Source of the DNA: CAYFLR01 sp964343805
Lineage (GTDB): Bacteria > Bdellovibrionota_B > Oligoflexia > CAYFLR01
Length of the DNA: 16,259 bases
Direction of reading: 5' to 3'
Assembly: GCA_964343805.1 (NCBI GenBank)
Contig: CAYFLR010000093.1
Location: forward strand, 1-16,259
The translations under genes and the position numbers were made by a program. The notes below the pieces were generated by a model, which was given only the letters and a program-made list of their open reading frames with translations, was not told the origin of the DNA and ran no database searches. Below, in pieces: positions 7,894-14,345 of the stretch (position 1 is its first letter; each line of letters opens with the position of its first letter).

Positions 7894-9444
7894 ATGAATA
7901 AAAAATCTCCTCTTTCCCTTTCCCCTTCAAATCAGAAGAAATTGGAAGACTATCTAGAGGTGGCTCCTCAGTTTCGATTAGGAAAATTGGTTACAGAGAC
8001 ACCTCATCCTGATACGAAAAATCTATCCCATCTAGCCAATCATGACCTTCAAGCGGCCATCTCTTGCATTAAACGAGTGGATATCCGTTCTATGGAAACA
8101 CTCTTTAAGCATCTCGATGAGCTAAACGATCTGCAACAGACCCTCTTAGAAACCCTTCAAAAAGGGGATCGAATCTTCCTTTGTGGTTGTGGAGCAACAG
8201 GGAGATTAGTCCTGTCACTTGAATATTTTTGGCGAGAATCTTTCAAAACAACCAGAGATTCTTTTCACCCAGATCAAGTAATTGCCTTCATGGCCGGAGG
8301 AGATACAGCTCTCATCAAATCCATTGAAAACTTTGAAGATCATCCAGAATTCGGTGCCAGGCAGCTGATGGAACTTGGGTTTAGAAAGGGTGACTTACTT
8401 ATAAGCTGCACAGAAGGTGGAGAGACCGCCTTTGTAATTGGAGCAACCAACAAAGCCCGAGAGGTAAGCCAATCTCCCTTTTTTATTTATGGAAATCCTG
8501 ATGAGCTTTTAGATGAAATAAAAAGGTCTAAAGAGGTACTTGATGACTCAAACATCAAGAAAATCAATCTGACCACTGGCCCTATGATTTTGGCAGGCAG
8601 TACCCGCCTCCAGTCTTGTACGACCCAAATGCTGGCAGTAGGTTCATGTCTCTTTTCACTTCCAGCAGAGCAATCAATAAAACAGCTCATTCAAAGTTTT
8701 ATATCTTTCATCCAGTCAGCTAATTTTAATTTTCTCACCCCTTTTATTAAGAGGGAAGCTGAGTGCTACCTAAACAAAAAGCAGATGCTCTATCAGACCT
8801 CAGATTTTGGTATCACCATTATGACTGACACCACTGAAAGGGCTCCCACTTTTTCTCTTTCACCTTTTGAAAATTTCAAAGATGCTAAAGTAAATCCCTC
8901 TTGGTGTTACCTCCATCTAGAAAACACCGTACATAGTGAACAGGCTTGGCAGAAACTCTTATGCAGGCCCCCGAGATCACTTAACTGGGCAGAATACAGT
9001 CCTTTTACCGATATTTCCTATCTCTATGGATTTGATTTTAGTGATCAAGGTCAAAGAAGTGAACAAAATGAGAAGCAACAAATATTTAGGATTGATAGAA
9101 GAGATAACAAACTTCACTTTCAATTAGCAGATCTCTTGGCGGAGGTGCAGCTTCCTGGCGAACCTCTGCTTTTTAATCACCTCTTTTTGAAAATTATTTT
9201 AAATATTCATTCCACCCTGGTTATGGGAAAAATGGGTCGTTTTCAAAATAATATCATGACCTATGTGAGACCCAGTAATTTTAAGCTCATTGATAGAGCC
9301 ATCCGATACATAAGGTTTCTCCTCCAACAAAAAGGAGAAGAATCCACATATGAAGAGGTGGCTGCCGCTTGCTTTAGCCTAATGGATGAACTAGATGAAG
9401 ATGAATCTATTGTCTTAAAAGTCCTTCACACTCTCAAAAAGTAA
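7894..9444 (+). CDS. GCKR/MurQ-like double-length sugar-phosphate (SIS-domain) protein
   Basis: Seen in 516 residues: an SIS phosphosugar site CGCGATGR at 97-104 followed by Glu110, AGGDTALIKSIENFED with a glutamate matching the second MurQ catalytic acid, SCTEGGET, and TTGPMILAGSTRL at 227-239, which is the MurQ/GCKR signature. Near the C-terminus MGKMGRFQNN (444-453) and SNFKLIDRAI match the tail shared by MurQ and glucokinase regulatory protein. MurQ is about 300 residues; the extra middle region (about 260-430) gives the two-lobed length of GCKR. Possible roles are cleaving the lactyl ether of MurNAc-6-phosphate during peptidoglycan recycling, or sugar-phosphate sensing. Both putative catalytic glutamates are present, so enzyme activity is plausible. 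Start: ATG 7894 with AAGGA 10 bp upstream; the 23-codon upstream extension in frame lacks an SD and overlaps the divergent promoter region. No glycolytic or cell-wall neighbours. Confidence 0.78.
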   Translation: MNKKSPLSLSPSNQKKLEDYLEVAPQFRLGKLVTETPHPDTKNLSHLANHDLQAAISCIKRVDIRSMETLFKHLDELNDLQQTLLETLQKGDRIFLCGCGATGRLVLSLEYFWRESFKTTRDSFHPDQVIAFMAGGDTALIKSIENFEDHPEFGARQLMELGFRKGDLLISCTEGGETAFVIGATNKAREVSQSPFFIYGNPDELLDEIKRSKEVLDDSNIKKINLTTGPMILAGSTRLQSCTTQMLAVGSCLFSLPAEQSIKQLIQSFISFIQSANFNFLTPFIKREAECYLNKKQMLYQTSDFGITIMTDTTERAPTFSLSPFENFKDAKVNPSWCYLHLENTVHSEQAWQKLLCRPPRSLNWAEYSPFTDISYLYGFDFSDQGQRSEQNEKQQIFRIDRRDNKLHFQLADLLAEVQLPGEPLLFNHLFLKIILNIHSTLVMGKMGRFQNNIMTYVRPSNFKLIDRAIRYIRFLLQQKGEESTYEEVAAACFSLMDELDEDESIVLKVLHTLKK

Positions 9445-9445
9445 A

Positions 9446-9464
9446 GTTTCTATTTGCTAGAAAC
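9446..9464. repeat. Perfect 7-bp inverted repeat between the GCKR-like gene and dinB
   Basis: GTTTCTA (9446-9452), spacer TTTGC, TAGAAAC (9458-9464), starting 2 bp after the upstream stop codon and about 20 bp upstream of the putative dinB -35 box. There is no T-run after it, so it is a poor Rho-independent terminator. A protein-binding operator, for example for an SOS repressor controlling dinB, is an alternative (inference). Confidence 0.5.
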
Positions 9465-9483
9465 GGCGCTGATTAAATTTGAA

Positions 9484-9512
9484 TTGTCATAGCAAAAAAA
9501 AAGCTCTATGTT
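9484..9512 (+). promoter_or_regulatory. Putative sigma70 promoter of dinB, possibly leaderless
   Basis: TTGTCA (9484-9489) matches the -35 consensus at 5 of 6 positions. A 17-bp spacer leads to TATGTT (9507-9512), 4 of 6 for the -10. The expected transcription start, about 7 bp beyond the -10, falls on the ATG at 9519, so the mRNA could be leaderless or nearly so. This agrees with the poor SD (only AGG, 3 bp from the ATG). Confidence 0.4.
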
Positions 9513-9518
9513 AGGCAA

Positions 9519-10604
9519 ATGCGTAAGATTATTCACATCGATATGGATGCCTTTTATGCCTCAGTAGAGCAATTGGACAATCCCGAGTATCGTAACAAAC
9601 CCTTAGTGGTAGGTGGTTTACCAGGCTCCCGAGGTGTTATTTGTGCCGCCAGTTATGAAGCAAGAAAATATGGGGTTCGCTCAGCTATGCCATCCAGTAC
9701 CGCGGCCAAGCTTTGTGATCATCTCATCTTTGTTAAACCCCACTTTGCAAGATATAAAGAGATATCCAAAACCATCAGAGACATCTTCCTCAGTTACTCT
9801 GAATTGGTTGAACCTCTCTCCTTAGATGAAGCCTATTTAGATGTCACCTCTAATAAGAAAAATATGGTTTCTGCCACTTTAATCGCTAATGAAATAAGGC
9901 ATGAAATTTTTAAAAATACCGGCCTCACCGCATCAGCGGGAGTATCTATCAATAAATTCTTAGCCAAAGTTGCTTCTGATATAAATAAACCCAACGGTAT
10001 AACAGTGATAAGGCCGGATCAAGTCCATTCATTTTTATCTAATTTACCGATAGAAAGGTTCTATGGAGTGGGAACAGCCACCACCACTAAAATGCATCAA
10101 GTTGGGATCCATACCGGAAACGACCTGATGAGCTGGGACCGTCCTGCCTTGGTTAAACACTTTGGTAAGATGGGCAGTTTTTATTTTGATATCGTCAGAG
10201 GAATTGATGATCGTCCGGTCTCCCCTAAAAGAAATAGAAAATCCATCGGGGCTGAACGCACCTTTAAAAAAGATATCTCTGGCATAAATCATCTCGAACA
10301 TGAACTCAGTGAGATTTCCCTCATTGTAGCTAAAAGACTGGAACAGGCTAAATCACTGGGAAAGACCATCACTCTTAAAGTAAGAAACTCAGACTTCCAA
10401 ACCATCACTCGTCAAATGACCAGTCATAACTATATGAAAGATCAATTATTCATCAATGAAATGGCTCTCACCCTGCTTAAACAAAGCGCACGCTTTTCTA
10501 ACATTCGTCTATTAGGAGTCTCCATCTCCAATCTGATTCCCGAATCGGCCACCTATTACCAACAATTGATCCTGCCTTTTCATCCCGGTACCATCTCCCA
10601 ATAA
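9519..10604 (+). CDS. dinB: DNA polymerase IV (Y-family translesion polymerase)
   Basis: Error-prone polymerase that copies damaged DNA at stalled forks with the sliding clamp. Seen in 361 residues: HIDMDAFYASVE at 6-17 with metal ligand Asp8 and Tyr13 at the steric-gate position (Phe13 in E. coli DinB), SLDEAYLD with Asp103 and Glu104 at exactly the E. coli numbering, SINKFLAKVASD in the palm, KSIGAERTF at the start of the little-finger region, and a C-terminal QLILPF (349-354) that fits the beta-clamp-binding motif. The length is normal, so the gene looks complete and active. It has its own possible promoter and a palindrome upstream. It precedes the acyltransferase operon by 61 bp and is not obviously part of it. 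Confidence 0.96.
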   Translation: MRKIIHIDMDAFYASVEQLDNPEYRNKPLVVGGLPGSRGVICAASYEARKYGVRSAMPSSTAAKLCDHLIFVKPHFARYKEISKTIRDIFLSYSELVEPLSLDEAYLDVTSNKKNMVSATLIANEIRHEIFKNTGLTASAGVSINKFLAKVASDINKPNGITVIRPDQVHSFLSNLPIERFYGVGTATTTKMHQVGIHTGNDLMSWDRPALVKHFGKMGSFYFDIVRGIDDRPVSPKRNRKSIGAERTFKKDISGINHLEHELSEISLIVAKRLEQAKSLGKTITLKVRNSDFQTITRQMTSHNYMKDQLFINEMALTLLKQSARFSNIRLLGVSISNLIPESATYYQQLILPFHPGTISQ

Positions 10605-10608
10605 GAAA

Positions 10609-10637
10609 TTGCAATTCCCCCCAGAATAAGATAGAAG
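10609..10637 (+). promoter_or_regulatory. Putative sigma70 promoter of the acyltransferase-U32-pncC operon
   Basis: TTGCAA (10609-10614) and TAGAAG (10632-10637) are separated by 17 bp in the 61-bp gap after dinB. Transcription would begin near 10644, giving a leader of about 22 bases that consists almost entirely of the small hairpin at 10644-10659. The -10 match is only 4 of 6. Confidence 0.3.
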
Positions 10638-10643
10638 TATTTT

Positions 10644-10659
10644 CTCAAACTAGCTTGAG
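10644..10659 (+). promoter_or_regulatory. Small hairpin overlapping the ribosome binding site of the first acyltransferase
   Basis: CTCAA (10644-10648), loop ACTAGC, TTGAG (10655-10659). The SD GAGG (10657-10660), 5 bp before the GTG start at 10666, is largely contained in the 3' arm. The stem has only 5 bp, so its effect on translation would be modest. Confidence 0.35.
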
Positions 10660-10665
10660 GATAGT

Positions 10666-11415
10666 GTGATCTACTTAAGAGTTTTTTTTACCCTAACGTT
10701 CAGTGTAACTGTGACCATTCTGGCAAGTATCGCAATGACTTTAGGAGCCCTACTTTGCTTTCCCTTAAGAAAACCTATTGGCAAATGGGTGATGATGCTC
10801 TATGGAAAAGCCATTCTCTTTGCCTTCCGCATCAAGGTACATCACAATGTCTTAGACCATCAGATTCCCAAAGACCATAAGGGTATTATCCTTCTTTCTA
10901 ATCACTGTAGCTTTTTAGATATTCCGTTACTCTCCTCTCTTTACCGCACCACTTTTATAAGTAAGTTTTCTGTGGTCTACTGGCCTTTTTTTGGTTGGGC
11001 TGCCTGGGCCATGGGAGTGATCTTTTTAAAGCGGGGAAATGTATCAGCCCGTATCAACCTCATTAAAACCCTGGCCAAGGACATGGAACCGGGCACTATT
11101 GCCACCGTTTTTCCTCAAGGAACCACCTCAGCCTACAGTGATAAGCGCCCTTTTCACCGTGGTATTTTTAAAGTGATGGAATTAAACCAAGACATGACCT
11201 TTTTACCCATCTCCCTCATGTATTACCCCGATCGTGAAGTGGCCTGGGGAGATGAATCTTTTGCCAGTAATGTTTTCAAGCTCTGCAGCTATAATAATTT
11301 AAGTGTGGAGGTCAAAGTCCACCCTCTCATTCGAAAAGAAAATGTAGCCAACCTAGATAGTAAAGAACTATCTCAAAAGGTGCAGAACCTAATACTTGCA
11401 AATAGTGCTTTATGA
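10666..11415 (+). CDS. PlsC-like 1-acyl-glycerol-3-phosphate acyltransferase family protein, paralog 1
   Basis: Likely transfers an acyl chain to a lysophospholipid or related acceptor at the inner membrane. Seen in 249 residues: an N-terminal hydrophobic segment (about 5-32), the catalytic NHCSFLD (H80-x4-D85), FLKRG at 120-124 (motif II region) and FPQGTTS at 149-155. The family consensus for the last motif is FPEGTRS; here the Glu is Gln and the Arg is Thr, both changes shared with the paralog at 14345. GTG start at 10666 with GAGG 5 bp upstream. The stop overlaps the next gene by 4 bp (ATGA), so it heads a tightly coupled five-gene operon. The changed motif means the acceptor may not be lysophosphatidic acid (inference). 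Confidence 0.88.
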   Translation: MIYLRVFFTLTFSVTVTILASIAMTLGALLCFPLRKPIGKWVMMLYGKAILFAFRIKVHHNVLDHQIPKDHKGIILLSNHCSFLDIPLLSSLYRTTFISKFSVVYWPFFGWAAWAMGVIFLKRGNVSARINLIKTLAKDMEPGTIATVFPQGTTSAYSDKRPFHRGIFKVMELNQDMTFLPISLMYYPDREVAWGDESFASNVFKLCSYNNLSVEVKVHPLIRKENVANLDSKELSQKVQNLILANSAL

Positions 11416-12581
11416 ATAAACCGGAACTGCTAGCCCCGGCTGGCAACCTAGAAAAATTAAAAACAGCTTTTCTTTATGGGGCTGATGCGGTGTATCTTGC
11501 CGGACCCAGTTTTGGGCTCAGACAAGGAGCTAGCAATTTTAATTATCATCAACTACAGGCGGGGGTAAATTGGGCTCATGAGAGAGCTAAGAAAGTCTAT
11601 TTAACACTTAACGCCATGCCCTTTGGGCATGAAATGGAAAACCTACCTGAGTATCTTGAGTTCCTGTCATCCATCTCACCCGATGCGCTCATCATATCAG
11701 ACCCTGGAGTTTTTCATATTTGTAAAAAATATACAGATATAGAATTGCATGTTTCTACCCAAGCCAGCGTCACTAACTCTGCCACCTGCGAGTATTGGAA
11801 AAATGCAGGCGCCACTCGAATTGTGGTGGCCAGAGAGGTGACTTTAGATGAGTGCATGGAAATTAAAAAGAAATTAGATATTGAACTGGAAATGTTTATC
11901 CACGGTTCCATGTGTATTGGGTATTCTGGAAAATGTACCTTCTCTAATTATACAGCGGGGCGAGATGCCAATCGAGGGGGATGTATTCAAAATTGCCGTC
12001 ATACCTATGAAGTAAAAAAGAGCGATAGTTTTGAAACATTAGGAAGCTATAATTTGATGGACTCAAAGGATCTCTGGGCTCTGAACCACATCCCAGCTAT
12101 CCTTAAATCGGGCGTGGATTCTTTGAAAATTGAAGGCCGAATGAAATCGAATCTTTACGTGGCTTCTACGGTTTCTGCCTATAGACAGCTGATTGATCAA
12201 GTGGCATCTGAAAACTATAATCAATTAATCGCCCAAAAGAAAGAGCAGCTCGAAAGCATTTCCAATCGAGGTTTTTTTAGTGGAAGCTTGGAACAGCCCC
12301 TCGACGAAAATAGCGTCCGTTATCATCAGTCGGGTTATCAATCGAAACTGACTTACTTGGGAACAGTTAAAGCGGTTCTTAATGAAAATAGGGGGGTGGT
12401 TCACTTAAAAGGCTCTTTTACCCCAGAAGAACCGATCTATGCTTTATTACCAGGTGGAGATGAGCACCCTCTTATTTATTTAGGATCTAAAGGAGAGCAA
12501 CCCAAACCCAATTCGTTAATCAATGTAGAAACAACCAAACCATTAACCCCCTATACAGCGATATATAAAAAAAATGACTGA
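11412..12581 (+). CDS. trhP: U32 family protein, TrhP-like tRNA hydroxylation protein
   Basis: U32 'peptidase' proteins of this type are now linked to tRNA modification: TrhP supports prephenate-dependent hydroxylation of wobble uridine (5-hydroxyuridine). Seen in 389 residues: LLAPAGNLEKLK at 6-17, HVSTQAS at 113-119, the U32 signature EMFIHGSMC...GKC with Cys168 and Cys175, then RDANRGGCIQNC with Cys191 and Cys195, giving the four cysteines expected for an iron-sulfur cluster, and DSLKIEGRMKS in the second half. RDANRGG...C is closer to TrhP (YegQ/YrrO) than to UbiU as I remember them. Somewhat shorter at the C-terminus than E. coli TrhP. Joined to the upstream acyltransferase by ATGA and to the next U32-like gene by an 8-bp overlap. 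The symbol is a family-level choice; UbiU-like or RlhA-like activity is not excluded. Confidence 0.82.
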   Translation: MNKPELLAPAGNLEKLKTAFLYGADAVYLAGPSFGLRQGASNFNYHQLQAGVNWAHERAKKVYLTLNAMPFGHEMENLPEYLEFLSSISPDALIISDPGVFHICKKYTDIELHVSTQASVTNSATCEYWKNAGATRIVVAREVTLDECMEIKKKLDIELEMFIHGSMCIGYSGKCTFSNYTAGRDANRGGCIQNCRHTYEVKKSDSFETLGSYNLMDSKDLWALNHIPAILKSGVDSLKIEGRMKSNLYVASTVSAYRQLIDQVASENYNQLIAQKKEQLESISNRGFFSGSLEQPLDENSVRYHQSGYQSKLTYLGTVKAVLNENRGVVHLKGSFTPEEPIYALLPGGDEHPLIYLGSKGEQPKPNSLINVETTKPLTPYTAIYKKND

Positions 12582-13827
12582 TTCAGCTCCCCCCCCTCCT
12601 TCCCCATTTTTTAGTACCTATGCCAACTCCNNNNNNNNNNCGAGTATCAAAGCAGCTGAACAAGCAGGTTTTAATTATATCATTTATGAAAATTCTAAAT
12701 TCAGTCTGCACGCCAAAGGAAATAATGCCTTAACTAAAGAATGGTTAGAGGGGTTAGAATATCTACAAAGGTCTCAAATTTCTTTTTCAATTAACCTAGA
12801 TTTCCCACCCCATGAAGCCGACTTTCCTTCGCTAAAAGAATTTCTTACCTTTTGTGGTAAAGCTAAAGTAAATTGTTTTCGTGTCTGTGACCCAGGTCTC
12901 ACTCTTATTATAAAGGACATTGTCCCCTCTGCTGTAATTCATTTTGCCCCCACAACAGGGTATTATAATGCCCATAGCATCAAGCTATTATTAAAAACAT
13001 CACCTCTAGCCATTCAACAGATCACCTTTCCCAATGAACTGCCGTATTTGCAGATGAAACAAATAAGGGAGCAGTTTCCAGATGTTGATTTTGAATTTCA
13101 AACTCATGGGCCACTTCTTATACAACACAGCAAACGCCCCTTGATGCGAGGACTCACTGATATTTTAGATTCAAATGATGAGTTTTGTGTAATCCAACCT
13201 ACACTTCACCCTAGTCACAACTATTTAATGCAAACCACTCCTCATGGAACACTCACCTACTTCAGACGCGATAAATGCCTTTTGGGTTATATTCCAGAAC
13301 TCCTTACTATCGGTTTAAAAAGCTGGCTGTTCGACCTCCGTTTACTAAAAGATTCTCATCTTAAACTGGTGGCCCAGTCTTATCATAAAATGCTGTCCCT
13401 CTATCAAAATAAGGAAGAGGATTACAAATCTTCCTGGTTTAATGAGGAAAAAGAGTTACAAAGACATGCTGAACGAATCTTTATGCGCGGATACTTTCTA
13501 TCAAATAATTCGGATCAAGGTATCAGGGCAAAGAAACGAACCTTTGATCAAAAGATGCTGGAGCCAGACTGTAAAAATTATGCTTCTTTACTACATATTG
13601 AACGGCCGAGCCATGCAGTCATAGAAGTGCATTTCATGATAAGGGAGGGGGATAATCTGACTCTTTTAACCAGTTTGACGGAAAAGCCGATGACCCTTTC
13701 CGAGCTTGTAAATATGCAAGGAGACAAAGTAGCTAAAGCCCTTCCAGGAGAGCTCATTCAAATTCCCTGGTTGAAAGGAGTGATGCCTGGAGGTATTTTT
13801 TACAAAGAGGAGGAATGGAAACCATGA
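12574..13827 (+). CDS. Divergent U32-like protein lacking iron-sulfur cysteines (5' end uncertain: C8 tract and assembly gap)
   Basis: Seen: after the gap, SIKAAEQAGFNYIIYE and VCDPGLTLI follow the U32 fold pattern of the preceding gene, as do FPNELPYLQMKQI and FEFQTHGPLL, where the family has the E-x-F-x2-G signature. The cysteines are missing (HGPLLIQHSKRPLM), and DSLKIEGR is replaced by SWLFDLR. So this is a tandem U32 paralog probably without a cluster, perhaps a partner of TrhP, as UbiU/UbiV and YrrN/YrrO act as pairs. The ATG at 12574 overlaps the trhP stop by 8 bp. The given frame reads SPFFSTYANS before the Ns. The frame one base over reads LLPHFLVPMPTP, which aligns without gaps to LLAPAGNLEKLK of TrhP if the C8 tract (12589-12596) is C7 and the gap is 2 bases. 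The real N-terminus is therefore probably the second one. The stop overlaps pncC by 4 bp (ATGA). Confidence 0.75.
   Translation: MTDSAPPPPSPFFSTYANSXXXXSIKAAEQAGFNYIIYENSKFSLHAKGNNALTKEWLEGLEYLQRSQISFSINLDFPPHEADFPSLKEFLTFCGKAKVNCFRVCDPGLTLIIKDIVPSAVIHFAPTTGYYNAHSIKLLLKTSPLAIQQITFPNELPYLQMKQIREQFPDVDFEFQTHGPLLIQHSKRPLMRGLTDILDSNDEFCVIQPTLHPSHNYLMQTTPHGTLTYFRRDKCLLGYIPELLTIGLKSWLFDLRLLKDSHLKLVAQSYHKMLSLYQNKEEDYKSSWFNEEKELQRHAERIFMRGYFLSNNSDQGIRAKKRTFDQKMLEPDCKNYASLLHIERPSHAVIEVHFMIREGDNLTLLTSLTEKPMTLSELVNMQGDKVAKALPGELIQIPWLKGVMPGGIFYKEEEWKP
12589..12596 (+). repeat. Homopolymeric C8 tract 15 bp after a start codon
   Basis: Eight consecutive Cs at codons 6-8 of the second U32-like gene. With C7 the frame joins the conserved U32 N-terminus. 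With C9 it meets TAG within about 20 bases. The tract may be a sequencing or assembly error next to a gap, or a slippage-prone switch. Confidence 0.6.
12631..12640. other. Assembly gap (10 N) near the start of the second U32-like gene
   Basis: Ten Ns 35 bp after a C8 run. Reading through as 10 bases keeps the annotated frame open, but the homology-restoring reading needs a different length (2 bases fits best) and a C7 tract. The stretch from 12574 to 12640 should be treated as unreliable. Confidence 0.95.
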
Positions 13828-14345
13828 AGCCCCCCCATTTTGCAGCCCCCATTAAAATGAAAATTTTGGAAAGTCAAATTAACCTTTTGGGTGCTGTCTT
13901 ACGAAAAGAGAGCCTTACCTTAGCGGTAGCAGAGTCATGCACCGGGGGGCAAATCGCTTCAGCTATAACAAGCTGCAGCGGGGTCTCAGATTACTTTTTA
14001 GGCGGATATATCACCTATCACAACTCTTTAAAAATGCAACTTGGAGTTTCTCCCAAAACCTTATCGAATCATGGTGCTGTCAGTGAAGTGGTGGCAGCCG
14101 AAATGCTCTGGGGATTGAAGAAAAATTGTCTAGCAGATGTTGCAATATCGGTTACAGGAGTGGCCGGACCCACTGGAGGAAGCCCTTCGAAACCGGTGGG
14201 AACTGTTTTTATCGGATCCTTAGTGCAAAATAACCATCAAGTGCAGCGCTATCTATTTAAAGGCAGCCGAGAAGACATTCAATTTCAAACCACCAAAGCC
14301 GCCCTTCTCCAAACCTATTTCCATTTAAATACAAGGAGTCATTGA
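13824..14345 (+). CDS. pncC: Nicotinamide-nucleotide amidase (PncC/CinA C-terminal domain)
   Basis: Hydrolyses nicotinamide mononucleotide to nicotinic acid mononucleotide for NAD recycling; NMN is released by NAD-dependent DNA ligase. Seen in 173 residues: AESCTGG at 36-42 (its Ser is the proposed nucleophile in the family), GGYITYHNSLK at 60-70, and TGVAGPTGG at 111-119 followed by PVGTVFI. This is the stand-alone C-terminal domain without the CinA N-terminal pyrophosphatase domain. Start choice: ATG 13824 overlaps the upstream stop as ATGA and has AGGAGG 10 bp before it. ATG 13815 is only 1 bp from that SD and is rejected. ATG 13857 begins MKILES and matches the family's natural start but has no SD. 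A C7 run (13830-13836) follows the chosen start. The gene ends in TGATG, overlapping the next start by one base. Confidence 0.92.
   Translation: MKPPHFAAPIKMKILESQINLLGAVLRKESLTLAVAESCTGGQIASAITSCSGVSDYFLGGYITYHNSLKMQLGVSPKTLSNHGAVSEVVAAEMLWGLKKNCLADVAISVTGVAGPTGGSPSKPVGTVFIGSLVQNNHQVQRYLFKGSREDIQFQTTKAALLQTYFHLNTRSH

Noticed and set aside
10607..10616. Palindrome AATTGCAATT after dinB
   Set aside because: Ten AT-rich bases overlapping the putative -35 box; expected by chance and without further symmetry.
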